In this document: one piece after another, positions 23,541-34,275 of the stretch | Layout: each line of letters begins with the position of its first letter | Numbering within the stretch: the stretch's first letter is position 1 | Assembly (NCBI GenBank): GCA_004335835.1 | Contig: RWJK01001124.1 | Coordinates: forward strand, 107,793 to 171,792 | DNA from: Scenedesmus sp. ARA3 | Taxonomy: Eukaryota > Chlorophyta > Chlorophyceae > Sphaeropleales > Scenedesmaceae | Direction of reading: 5' to 3' | Length of the DNA stretch: 64,000 nt | Made by a program: the position numbers and the translations under genes | Notes under the pieces: generated by a model | What the model was told of the DNA's origin: nothing | The model's input: the letters and a program-made list of their open reading frames with translations, nothing else | The model's database searches: none

Positions 23541-25573
23541 AGACTATTGGACCACGGTTGCAGAGCGCGTGCATGCAACGCTGACTGATGACCAAAAGGC
23601 AGCACTGAAGACATGCTGGTCGCGGGTGAAGGCAAACAAGGCAGCACTGACAGCGCAGCACAACCAGCTCAGCACACGGCTGGAGCAGCTGCAGCAGCTG
23701 CAGCAGCAGCACCAGCAGAAGTTTGAGGAGCAGGTGGCGCAGCTGCCGCTGCTGCAGGTGCCGCAGTACGCGCAGCGGGTGCACTTTGCAAGCCAGCAGC
23801 AGCAGCAGCAGTGGCAGCAACCGCAGCAGCAGCAGACGCAGCAGGCACCTGTCGCTGCTCAGGACGCGCAGCAGCCAGGCAGCATGCAGGTGCATCAGCT
23901 TGAGGAGGAGCTTCAAGAGGTGGAGCGGCTGCTGTTTTCAGACCTGGACGTCACCGACCTCGCGGAAGCAGCTGCAACACCCACATCACGTGGCAGCTTG
24001 CCTGCCTGGTCTCCAGACGAGCCTCTCAGCGGGCTGCTGCAGGAGCAGCACGCAGCGCAGCAGGCCTGCCCGCTGGCACCGATGCAGCCGCAAGTCTGTG
24101 TGCTGCCAGCCGTGCTGCCGCAGCTGCACCAGCAGCAAGAGCAGCAGCAGCAGCAGCTGTTGCTGCAGGGGAATGCGCAGCAGGACGGCAGCCAGGCACC
24201 GCAGGCCTGCCAGCTGTCTGCCATGCCTCAACAGCCACAGCTGCTGCTGCAGGACCAGCAGCCGGCGCTGGTGCAGGTGTGTGTGCTGCCACCTGTTCAG
24301 AATATGTCAGTGCAGCCGCAAATGCCCATGCAGCAGCTGCAGATGCCCGTGCTGCAGCAGCCTGCAGTGCCGCACCCCCAGCAATGCAGCCAGGTGCACA
24401 TGCGGCACAGCAGCGGGGCTGGCACCAGCAGCCACAGCGCAGGCAGCTGCCATCAGCAGCTGCCGCAGCAGCCTGTGGCCGGCAGTGCTGCGCCTGAGCT
24501 TGCATCGCTTGTGGCTCAGCCTGACGGCAGTTTCTCAGGCGTGCTGGCAGCCACTGCTGCTGCAGGCGCGAGGGACAGCATCAACAACAGCATGACGAAA
24601 GCGTCATCGCGAGTGGAGGAGGTGCTGCTGCCGGTGAGTGATGCACTAGATATTGATAAGCCTGCAATTGGACCGGGGCACTCTGGTGCGTGCCATACAA
24701 AGTGCGGAAGCCTCGTTGCGTTGTGTGGGGTTTGCTGCCCTTGTATCAGGACGCCTGTCCTGAGTACATGGGCAGATGTTTATGGTTGTTGCAGCAGAAG
24801 CCTGCATGTTGCGGAGGCATCATAGTTGCCGACTAGAGCCAGCTTGCTCTGCTCTTGTGGCCGCACTTTGTCATGTGCAGTGTTTGGGTTATACGTGCGC
24901 ATGTCTGCAACCTGGGCGTATGCTGCACACCACTGACACCCATAGGGTGCGATGACACTCGCTTGCCAGAGCATGCTTATTGGGTCTGTGCTGTCCTGAG
25001 CAAGTGTGCCGTTGCCTGTGTTGCGCTCTTGGTGCCATCACCACACCTGTCACCGTTGCTGCTGCTGCTGCTGCTGCTGCTGCTCAGGTTGCCAGCAAGG
25101 AGCAGCGCAAGATTGAGCGGCAGCTGCTGAGCATCGCTGAGAAGATCAAGCTGCAGCACTTCTGCCAGATCCTGCAGTTCCACAACACGCTCAGCAACAA
25201 GCAGATGGCAGAGCTCTACGTGAGCTCATGGCCCTTCCTGCCAGACTCCCTCGCAGGTGCGCATCTGCTGGTGCTGCACAGCATTGCTTGGAAGCTGCAG
25301 CATCCCAAGATGGTGCACCTTCAGCATGCAGTCGATGTGCATGAACATGCAGTCTGTAGATAGCTGGAGTGATGGCTGCTAACGGCCTACTTGCTTCAGT
25401 TTGTAATCACCCAAGCGCAGCACGCCAGCCGTCTGACATACACAGGTACCGCGGGTGCTGCATCAAGCTGCCGTGCCCCCATGTATGCTCTTAACTTGCC
25501 CGGCACACACTCTAAGTGAGCTTGCTGCCGCTGCCCTGCAGTGTGTGAGGCGCTGGATGAGCTCGGGTGGTGA
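22011..25573 (+). CDS. Family A copy 2 (A2), zipper/Gln-rich protein
   Basis: Six exons: 22011-22030, 22263-22563, 22842-23238, 23543-24633, 25088-25256, 25542-25573 (TGA); all junctions in phase, 669 aa. The start MSGNHY is conserved in the other copies. Residues 13-46 form a leucine-zipper-like coiled coil (L13, R20, L27, L34, L41; LEAENARLKQKEWALQ) with no basic region before it. The invariant SCILGIEGSVAAT follows. Residues 108-240 hold a conserved module (LLPKYDSAAPSTSLG, NMLVNLETMETETYP). Residues 240-290 read YWTTVAERVHATLTDDQKAAL plus a coiled coil. A region of about 300 residues dominated by Gln follows, then the C-terminal module (KIKLQHFCQ, YVSSWPFLPDSLA, CEALDELGW). The function is unknown; the layout suggests a nuclear, protein-interacting regulator of bZIP descent. 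Its exon-4 and exon-5 acceptors are preceded by CTG tracts. Confidence 0.82.
23498..23540. repeat. (CTG)n tract abutting the A2 exon-4 acceptor
   Basis: About 14 CTG units ending directly in the TAG acceptor at 23541-23542. They occupy the place of the polypyrimidine tract. Confidence 0.9.
25057..25085. repeat. (CTG)n tract abutting the A2 exon-5 acceptor
   Basis: About nine CTG units leading straight into the CAG acceptor that ends at 25087. Confidence 0.88.
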
Positions 25574-26016
25574 TGTCAGCGCTGCCCCTGGCACCACCGG
25601 AACAGCAGCAGCTGATGGTTGCCTCATCGTGCAGGTCTTTGAGCAAAAGTCTGGCATGGGCCCGTTGGTCTGCCATCTGTTGCAGCTGGTGACGCGACAC
25701 AGCAGCATCTCACGCCGTTGAGGCGGCTGCTGTGTTCACTCCATGGTGATTTTGCACATTGTCTCAGCACCCTGCTGCGCACCAGCAGCCAGAACTGCTG
25801 CTGGCGTGACTTGTGCAGCCATCTGTGGAAGGGCCTGTGGCAGCAACTGCGCTCACAACAGCGGCTTCCGCGATTGCAGTGGGCTGCTGGCGTGAGCGCT
25901 CTGCGTTGGCAGCTACATGCTGATAGCTGTACTGATTGCAACCCCCGGGTATTTTACTGCTGCAGGCCACACAAGCTGCCAGCGGAAGCCCACTGCAGAA
26001 CTCAGTGGCGGCTTAT

Positions 26017-26064
26017 TGGCATATGTCTTGGCATATGTGCTGGCATATGTGTTCGCATATATGG
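26017..26064. repeat. Short GGCATATGT repeats
   Basis: Four imperfect units of about 13-14 bp, each with the CATATG palindrome. Confidence 0.8.
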
Positions 26065-26908
26065 CGTTGATGCTATGGCTTGATGGGTAACATGATGATG
26101 ATGCCATATGTGTGCGCGCATGTGTTGGTACATGTGTGGCTTTTACTACAGCATCATGTGCATCTGTTGCCGTCTGCTGCATGTGGGCCGCACAGACTGG
26201 CAGGGCTCTGGGCAACACCTGGGACGTACAGGCTGGCAGCTTCACAGCCTGATGCGGCGCTTGATGATGGAAAACACAATGCCAGCATGGTTCTGCACCA
26301 GCACTGTTCGACCCCTTGCATCACTCAGCGACGGCCTCAGGTGCTGGTGCATTGTTTGAGTTGTGTGTGATCATGCCTGTTAGCATGGTCGGGGGCACAC
26401 ACCGGCATCAGCAACGGATGATGCATTGCGTGGCACAAGGTGGGGTATTGTCACGCAGTTTATCTCGTCGTCTGTGGTGCTCCGTTTGGTCCGTCATGGC
26501 TTGGTATGTGTATCATGTCCCATGTGTGTTGTACATGCAGCGTTGGTGTTGTTGTTATGTGTGTTGTCTTACCTGTGGGTACATACTGGATTTGGGCTGC
26601 TGTGGATGCGCCATGCACCTGTATGCAATCGTTGTGGCATGGTGTTTGTCTGTGAGGTGCACATCACAGCGGGTCAACATCATCCACTTTTGCGTGTCGC
26701 TGCCGCTGCAGGCACTCCATGCGGAAGCTCGCCGCATAACGCACAGGAATCTGTGGGATGTTGGCTGGTCCCTGCTGCAATGTTAGCTTCGGCTTTGAAG
26801 GTGCTGCTTGCTTGAATTCGTCGCTTGATTATTGCAGCAGCTGCAGGCCGCGCTGCAGCCCGGCCGGGCCAGGGCCCTGGCAGCTAGTGCCATCTGCTGT
26901 GTACAGCA

Positions 26909-26982
26909 TAGCATGCCGTAGCCCTGCTACAGGCACGATGGGACTGCCCATAGCATGCCGTAGCACTGCCACAGGCACGATT
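26909..26982. repeat. Two-unit 42-bp tandem repeat
   Basis: TAGCATGCCGTAGC starts at 26909 and again at 26951, each followed by CTGC, ACAGGCACGAT and minor differences. Confidence 0.8.
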
Positions 26983-29001
26983 GTTTGCCTTCGCTCGCTT
27001 GTGCCCAGGCCTGCAGCACGGTTGCAGCTGACTTGCTGCTGCATGTCGCCAGCATGTACAGCAGCAGGCGAGGTGCGCGCACGGCGCTGATGCCCCCGTC
27101 AGATCCTTTGCTCTGCTTTTATTGTAGTTGTCTTGCTGGGCCGGGGAAGCTGATAGAAATATGGGCTGAATGCGCAAGGGGCCATGCAGGCTTCTTGGGT
27201 GCATGCAACCAGCGCGTGTTGTCTTGCAAAACAAGGCGGTGGCGCTGACGTCCGCACGCGTGATGCATCTGCAGCAGCTAAGCCAAGCCGGCTGTCTGTA
27301 CTCATGTCGTTTGGCTGTTGCGGCGGTGCCCATATGAGGTTGCAGCGTGATGCCGCGTGCGCTGAGCTGCGCCTTGCGCGCTGCGACTGCAGCAACACAA
27401 AAGAAGAGAAACATGCGCGTCGCTGGAGCTGAGCAGCCTACCTGCATCAGGTGCCCTGAGGCGTAGTGGTGCATGGTGACAATTGGCATTGTGTTGGCAA
27501 GTTATTGCTGCCGACTCAGCTGACTGAGTGCTGCTGCCCAAGTCAGCGCTTCTGAGTGGACGGCAGGTTGCATGTCGATGATGTCACTTTTGGGGTGTAT
27601 GCCCTCAAGCTGCGTAGCATGCACTGCTGGTGCCCTTCTTGCAGCTCTGATTGGCACAATTATTGGCTGGCTTATCCTCGGCGATTGCAGATCCGCATTG
27701 CTGCTGTGTACGCCTGGTGGCAATGCTGTGAAGCATTTTGGCGTACTGCACGTACGTTGATACGAGTCTGATCAAAACATTGTTGGCTTTTGCAGTTGCC
27801 TGCTGTGCACAAAGTGAGCTACGCCCCATTTGTGTAGATCTATGTGGTGTCCAGCAGCAGCTTGTGTGACAATGTCCCCAGCACTTGCTGCGACTCATTT
27901 GTGAACGGAGGCTTGCATGTGCTCTGCAATGTTGGAAACAGTCATTTGAGATGTTGCGCTGCGCCAGCAACCATGCGCTTCTTGGCACACAACAGAGCTG
28001 CAGGCTGCGGGTGTGTTGATCATGCATACGTTGCTACAGTGCCACAGAAAGTACTGGGACTTTTTTTGAATGGATGCAAAAGGACGAACTTATACGGCTC
28101 CAGGGTCCCAAGGATGCGTTGTGCGGATGACCTAGCAGCGCAATTTAGCGCCCAGCCAATAGGCCGCCTGTGCCGCATCTGCTGTCAGCTGACAACATGT
28201 TACCCGCCAACATTGGCGTGCAACGCATGGGTCACGTGCCTGCCCTACTGTGATATCGTGTGCACTTGGAGGCTGCAGCTGAGCTGTGACTCAGTGCAGT
28301 ATTACTGTCTCCAATCCAATTTACCACACTGCATGCCACGGTGTGCGTATCACATGTCCTTCGGCATCCTGGCTTTGTCTAGAATTCGTCCCTTTACACA
28401 TGTATCTGCATAGGAACATGCGGTGAAACCGTCAGTTCGCCACGCCGCCTTGTTTTAGTTATAACCAAATCTGGTGCTCATGTGCTGGTTTGTGTGCCAT
28501 GAGGGTGAACAGCTAGTAATCACCAGCACACCCTTGTACATTTAGTTTGTCGATCTGATTGATCTCTGAAGAGCTTTATATACACAGCCAGCGTGGATGT
28601 GGCGCCACCAGTGTCCTAATGCCACGCTACGGCTCACTGTCACATGCATGCCGCGTCTGTAGCACCATTGTCCTGTTGAATCCGTTGACGTGATGGTTAT
28701 AGAACCCTTTCCAGCAAATTTCATGCTGCATCTTTCAGCATGAAGCGCATGTGCAGACTGCCCATTGCAGTGGTAAGATAGTATGTCCTGAACCCTGAAG
28801 GCACTGATGGTTACACCCACACATATTCGCTTAATGGTGCACGAATGGCGCGTGAGCTACTGCATCAGTACAAGCAATAATTTGTTGAACGGTTGCGTCC
28901 AGCCCTATGCTACCTGCACTTGATGGAAGAGGCCACAGCTTGTGTAACCAGCAGGGACAGCTGCTCACAAGAAAAGCCGCTTTATATAATAGAAACGCAC
29001 T

Positions 29002-32001
29002 ATGAGTGGGAATCACTACAGGCAAGCGCCCTTGGCTGGCATCAGCAGAACACAACAGGCATGCGGAGTCCGGGACCTACACGGACATCTTGCTGTACAG
29101 GGTGCTGTTCGGCAACTTAGCAAGCTGATCATGTGCCGAGCTTGGCTGTATTATGTGGTTGACTACAATTACGTTGCGTTGGCGTTATCAGCACTCCTGC
29201 CCTGCCGCAGGGCACCCAGCCCAGTGCAGCAGTGTGCCCTCATGTGTCTTGTTTGCTGTTGAGGTACATTTTCTGCCCTGTGTTGCCTTGCAGTAACCAA
29301 GTGCTACAGCTCGAGGACATCTTAAGCAAGAAGGTTGCCCAGCTGGTTATCCTGCAGACAGAAAATGCTCGGCTGAAGCAGAAAGAGCAGGCATTGCAGA
29401 GCTGCATCCTGGGCATTGAGGGCAGCGTGGCAGCAACCAGGGCAGTGCTGGAGGTAGAAGCACAGTCAGATAGTTTGACTGGCGCTACGGACACTAGCAG
29501 AAGCGGAGATGCAGGCTGCACCGACACTGTCAGTGGTGACGTGTACAGTGCTGCCGCTGGCACAGCCAGCTGTGATCAGGCCATCAGTTCAATTGGCTCA
29601 GCAGCAGCACAGGTGAGCTTTGGCATGGTCTTGTGTGTCCGTGTGCTCCCTTCCTGCAAGCTGAAGCGGTTGCCTTTGCGCTCTGCAGTAGCAGTGCAGC
29701 GATAGCACTGGCAGCAGGGCCTTGCAGCACTTGGCCAGAGACGTCCTGGCAAGCAGTGACACAGCGCAAGCTCATGGCAGTGCAGCCTTGATTAAAGCTT
29801 ATGTGGGTGCCTCATTCAGCATCCAGCACATGCAGACGGCCTCGCTGATACCGCCAAACACCAAAGATATTTCCCGCCCTGTCTGACCTGTCCGCACCAG
29901 GCTGTCCTGCAAGCCCTGGCAGATAAGGAACAGCAGGTGCAGGCTGCACTAGCGCAGCTGGGCTGCTGTAGCAGCAGCTACAGTGAGCTGTACAGCACGC
30001 GGGTGCTGCGCAAGGCTACTGCTGACCCAGCGCATGCGCTCGCAATCTTGAGCTTGTCCCGCAGCGAGCGGCGGAACTACTTGGTGCATGTGGTGCGCAA
30101 GCTTGCGCTGCTGCTGCCCAAGTATGACAGCAAGGCCCCCAGCACCAGCCTCGGCAGCGCCAAGGACCAGCTGCATGCTGCAATAGATGAGCTGTCTGAG
30201 CGTATCCTGGTAGCTGGGCTGCTGGACCCTCCTGCAAAGAAGCTCGACAACATGCTGATCAACCTAGAGACCATGGAGTACGAGGCATACCCACAAGGTG
30301 AGAGATTTTGCAAACATGATAGTGTAGTGCTCCTTCCTGTTGCTGCTCCATCGGGGCGGGGGGCCGATGGTGATGACGTTATGGCTTTACGGGTAACATG
30401 ATGATGATGAAGGTGAGCGATGCAAGGATTACGCACACACTCAGCAGCATCGAGCTAGGTCGCTCCAGCAGCAGGAGGCGGACTGTAGGCAGTCAAACAT
30501 TTTGCAGCATTGTGTCTTGCGACAGCTATGGCAGCAGCTGGCCGGGTCAACGTCAAAAGCATATGCATGTGTGTGAAGTCAGTTGACCGCGCCGTGCGAG
30601 GACGTCACCAGCACGTGCATGCCATGCTGCTGCAGCTGCGCTCTGTGATCTGAGCAATTGCCGACCAGCATTGCTGATCTGCAGCTCCGCGTCACCTCTT
30701 GAGTGCATGGCGCTCTTTTGGTGTGGCTGCAGGATACTGGACAGCGGTTGCGCAAAGCTTGCAGCTGACTGTTGACCAGAAAGCAGCTCTCAAGCTGTGC
30801 TGGGCGCGGGTGAAAGTCAACAAGGCAACACTGACAGAGCAGCACAGCAGGCTCACTGATTGGCTGCAGCAGATGCAGTTGCAGCAGCAGCAGGTACAGC
30901 AGCAGTTTGAAGAGCAGGCAGCGCGCCTGCAGGGCTTGCACCTTCCCTACAGTGCAAAGCAGAAGCGGCGTACCCAGGAGGCGCTTGCGCAGCAGCGGCA
31001 AGCACAGCAGAGCCAGCAGCAGCAGCAGCAGCAGGGTGCACAGGGCGGCGCGGCAAGTCAGCAGCTGCAGCAAACCTCGGCTGTAAGCACGCCGCAGCTC
31101 AGCAGCACAGTGCCACAACGCATTTTCTCGTCTCCGCCAGAGGTGCAGCAGCAGCAGCAGCTGCTGCTGCAGCAGCAGGGGCTGCTCCAATTGCCAACAA
31201 GGGTGTTGTTGACTTATGCCCAGCCCTGCACCCAGCTTGCAGAGCAGCGCAATATCCAGCCGCAGCAGCAGCAACAGCAGCAGAGTTCTGTACCTGCTGT
31301 TGCTGCCTTGCATCAGGCTGCTATGCATGCTGGGCCTCAGCAGCTGCAGCCGCTACAGTCCTTGACTGCTCTGCTGCAGGATCCACATGAGATGTTTGAC
31401 AGAGGCACGGGCAGCAGCTGTGAGGGTTCCCACAGCAACCTCGCACCTCGTGGCAGCGCGACTGCACAGCAGCATCAGCAGCAGCAGGCGCAGCAGTCTC
31501 ATGCAGCAGCACGCCCTACAACAGCAGCGGCGGCGGCAGCAGCCATGCCTCCTTCATCTCGCCCGGCTGCCAGCTCCAGCACTTGCAACCGGTTCTGCTC
31601 GCCAGAGGTGTCAGGCGGTGTCACAGACACGCGTGAGACCTCACGCGGCAGCTGTGGCAGTGCAGCACCCGACGCAGAGGCGATGCTGCTGCCGGTGAGC
31701 TGCTCAAGGCAGCGCCTTCACCTGCACACATGTCCTGCTGACCACACCCGTTCTGCTGGCACAATCAATGACACATTTTCTTAGCAAGAGGTGACCCAGA
31801 GGAGGGAGCCACTCCCAAACCACCTTCGGTGCTGGCCACACCCGTTCTGCTGGCACACAATTGGAAACATGCATGCTTGGTACTGAGCATGTGCTGAGGT
31901 GGGGTGATCTGTATGCATTGAGTTCAACTCGCAGGTAGCGCAGGTAACACGCCTGCACGGCACGGACACATCAGTCATAGTTGAAAAGGGCGCCCTGAAG
32001 C

Positions 32002-32035
<34 letters not shown>

Positions 32036-32572
32036 GTGGTACGATGCACTGGCACATGCCTAGACGGCACTCAGTGATACTGCCGCGTGCTGCTGCTGCA
32101 GATGTCGGGCAGGGAGCAGCAGGGCATTGAGCAGCAGCTGGCAGTCATCACTGAGAAGCTCAAGATGCAGCACTTCTGCCAGGCCCTGCAGTTCCACAAC
32201 GTGCTCACCTACAGGCAGCTCGCAGGCCTCTACGTGGATGCCTGGCCCTTCGTGCCTGACGCGTTGTCACGTGAGTGGGTGCCATCTGCTGACAGCGCTG
32301 CGCTTGTGCATTGCGTATGCCGCCTCACACATAACCCCGTGCACTTGCCAAACTTCAGGTGTTGCCATCGAGCTCAGTCACGACCTGGCCTGCCCTGTGC
32401 ATCCATGTCGGCAGCATGCACACCGCACCCTTTGCGCCACTCATGTGCCGGGTGACAGAATTGCAGCAACGCAGCTCCTGGCCAGTCACTGCAACACCAA
32501 CATTCTGCTTTTTGCTGCTTGTGTGTTTGCGCTGCAGTGTGTGAGGCGCTTGACGAGCTGGGCTGGCAGTGA
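29002..32572 (+). CDS. Family A copy 3 (A3), zipper/Gln-rich protein
   Basis: Six exons: 29002-29021, 29294-29612, 29901-30297, 30733-31694, 32102-32270, 32538-32572 (TGA); in phase, 633 aa. Intron 1 begins with GC (AG|GCAAGC), a GC-AG intron. The zipper at residues 13-46 is LEDILSKKVAQL then LQTENARLKQKEQALQ, again with no basic region. Central motifs are LLPKYDSKAPSTSLG, NMLINLETMEYEAYP and GYWTAVAQSLQLTVDQKAAL. After a shorter Gln-rich region the C-terminus reads KLKMQHFCQALQFHNVLT, YVDAWPFVPDALS, CEALDELGWQ. It is closest to A4 (shared QQQVQQ-x-FEEQAA). The stop codon lies inside a 26-bp direct repeat that flanks a fold-back insertion. No known function. Confidence 0.82.
32003..32032. repeat. 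(CTG)n microsatellite in A3 intron 4
   Basis: About ten CTG units followed by GGTGGTGGT. It lies about 70 bp before the exon-5 acceptor. Confidence 0.88.
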
Positions 32573-32692
32573 CAGCCGCACAGTATGAGGACGTTGAATT
32601 TCCCCCTACTCCTGTGTGCACAGCAGGGTTTGTACCCCCAGTAGGGGAGAATTCAATTTCCTTGTACTGGGCTGGCAGTGACAGCTGCACAG
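32558..32692. repeat. Fold-back insertion with flanking 26-bp direct repeats
   Basis: A 26-bp segment at 32558-32583, which includes the A3 stop codon, recurs at 32667-32692 with one mismatch. Between them lie inverted arms at 32594-32610 (TTGAATTTCCCCCTACT) and 32640-32656 (two mismatches to its reverse complement). A4 continues past its stop without this insert, so the insert is derived. It resembles a very small MITE. Confidence 0.75.
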
Positions 32693-34275
32693 GGGCAGCC
32701 GCCCTGGCCCATGCGCTGCTGCTGGCTGTTGCACTGCAGCCTACTCAGCTCTGGTTCGCCCAGCCTGGCCAAGCCACTGGCGTGCTGCCAGCATGCGTGG
32801 CTGCAAAGGCTTTGCATACAAGCGGCAATTGTGCAGCGGCGTCATCCGGCGAGTGTATGGTATGGAGCTAATTTCGGCTGCAAGGAAGGGGGGCTGAGTA
32901 TGGCATGACCGCTCATGTGTCAGGGAACACACAATGCCTGCTGGCTGCTGCACTTTTCGCATTGTTCCCGTTGCTGCATGCAACAGCACAATCTGAGCGA
33001 CCAGCTTTGCCAGCTTTGTTGCCATCACCATCTGCTGCCCAGTGCCGTGGACGTCAGTGTTAGGTGTGGCTGAGCGTCTCTGCTGTGCTGAAGCCTGCGG
33101 ACTGTGTGCTGATCAACAGCACGTTGTCTACTCCATTGCATGCGTCTTCGCAGCACCGAGCAGGGCACACATTGATGGAGTGCACCAGCAGTCAACAACT
33201 ACAAGCAACGTGCACGGCACCGTTTTGCTGGTTATGGTTGGTGTGGACTTACCTCACCGCAACGCTGACTGTCAGGGTGTTGTTGACAGAGAAGACTTGC
33301 AAGATGTTGTGTAGATATGGAACTTGTATGTCAAGGCACGGGCATGCTGCTGATTGCATGCATAGGCATCATTGTTGGGACCATTCGCTGCAGCGGTGCT
33401 GGAAGTCATTTGTCAAACTTTGAAGCTTTCAACTTTGCCATTGCAAAGAATTGATCACTGCAGCGGGGATGAACTGCATATCAGGTTTGCAGCACTGGCT
33501 GCTTGCATTGTAGGACACAGCAATGCCTTCAGCAGAAGGGTGCCGTGCAGTGGCTAAGCGTAGGAGGGCTGCTGTACGTGTAGTCAGGGGGCCGTGCAGC
33601 CGCCGCCACTGCCGCGGCTGCAGGAGTCAAAGTCAACTGAATGTTTATGTATTCACGTGCTCCATTGAAGAATACTATTGCAGGGGAGGGCACCAGTTGC
33701 CGCGAGTTGCTTCTCAGTCAGTTTTGCGTCTGCGCTGGCCTGCGGGCTAGTTGGATGATCAGCTCTGCGCAGAAGCTATGTAATGAAAGGGTAAAACGAC
33801 TCGACCCCAAAACCTGTTGGCCTTGAAGGATACCTAGGGCCTACAAGCCGCAAACCCACAAACCAGAATTGCTAACACCTGGTGACACTAAGCCAACATC
33901 TGTCGTCACTGCAACGGGGTCCTCTGTGCCCTGCATCCCAGCAATCATCTGAAGCATGCCATACCGGCGAATCTTATGCTGTTTGAATCCCACAGCATGC
34001 CGGTGCTATCGCCTTCGCGTTCAATGCGGCAACTCCTGACTTGCAGTGTCCAGTAGTGTTCAGAAGGTAGAACCCTTGGATGTTTGCAATTCCCACGCGC
34101 ATCTTGGTTGCCACCCAAAGAGACGTTTACGCATTTTTTGTCGTTTTAAACAGACATTGATAAGCGATGCGAAGCGCTTTGCTCCGAGTGCAAGATCCAT
34201 GATGGTGACAGGCCGCAGCTGGTGCAGCCAAGCGAGGCAGCTGCTTTCAGCAAAAGCCTCTAAAGAAAAATCAGG
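32573..34275. other. Intergenic between A3 and A4
   Basis: 1.7 kb. Apart from the second half of the fold-back insertion at its left end I see no gene or repeat. It must hold the A4 promoter. Confidence 0.5.

Larger units (their letters stand above)
25574..29001. other. Intergenic between A2 and A3
   Basis: 3.4 kb without a supported gene. The longest frame (minus 26884-27489) has biased composition and no motif. It contains two short tandem repeats, annotated separately, and at 26071-26105 a segment resembling 30379-30414 in intron 3 of A3 (shared core GGGTAACATGATGATGATG). Confidence 0.5.

Noticed and set aside
26884..27489. 201-codon minus-strand frame between A2 and A3.
   Set aside because: Cys/Ala/His-biased composition typical of shadow frames here. 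Part of it is created by a 42-bp tandem repeat.
28981..29001. TATATAA just upstream of the A3 ATG, and a similar TTTATATA before the B1 ATG (40350-40357), as core promoters.
   Set aside because: They lie only 6-14 bp before conserved start codons, so transcription 25-30 bp downstream would lose the ATG. A2 and A4 lack them.
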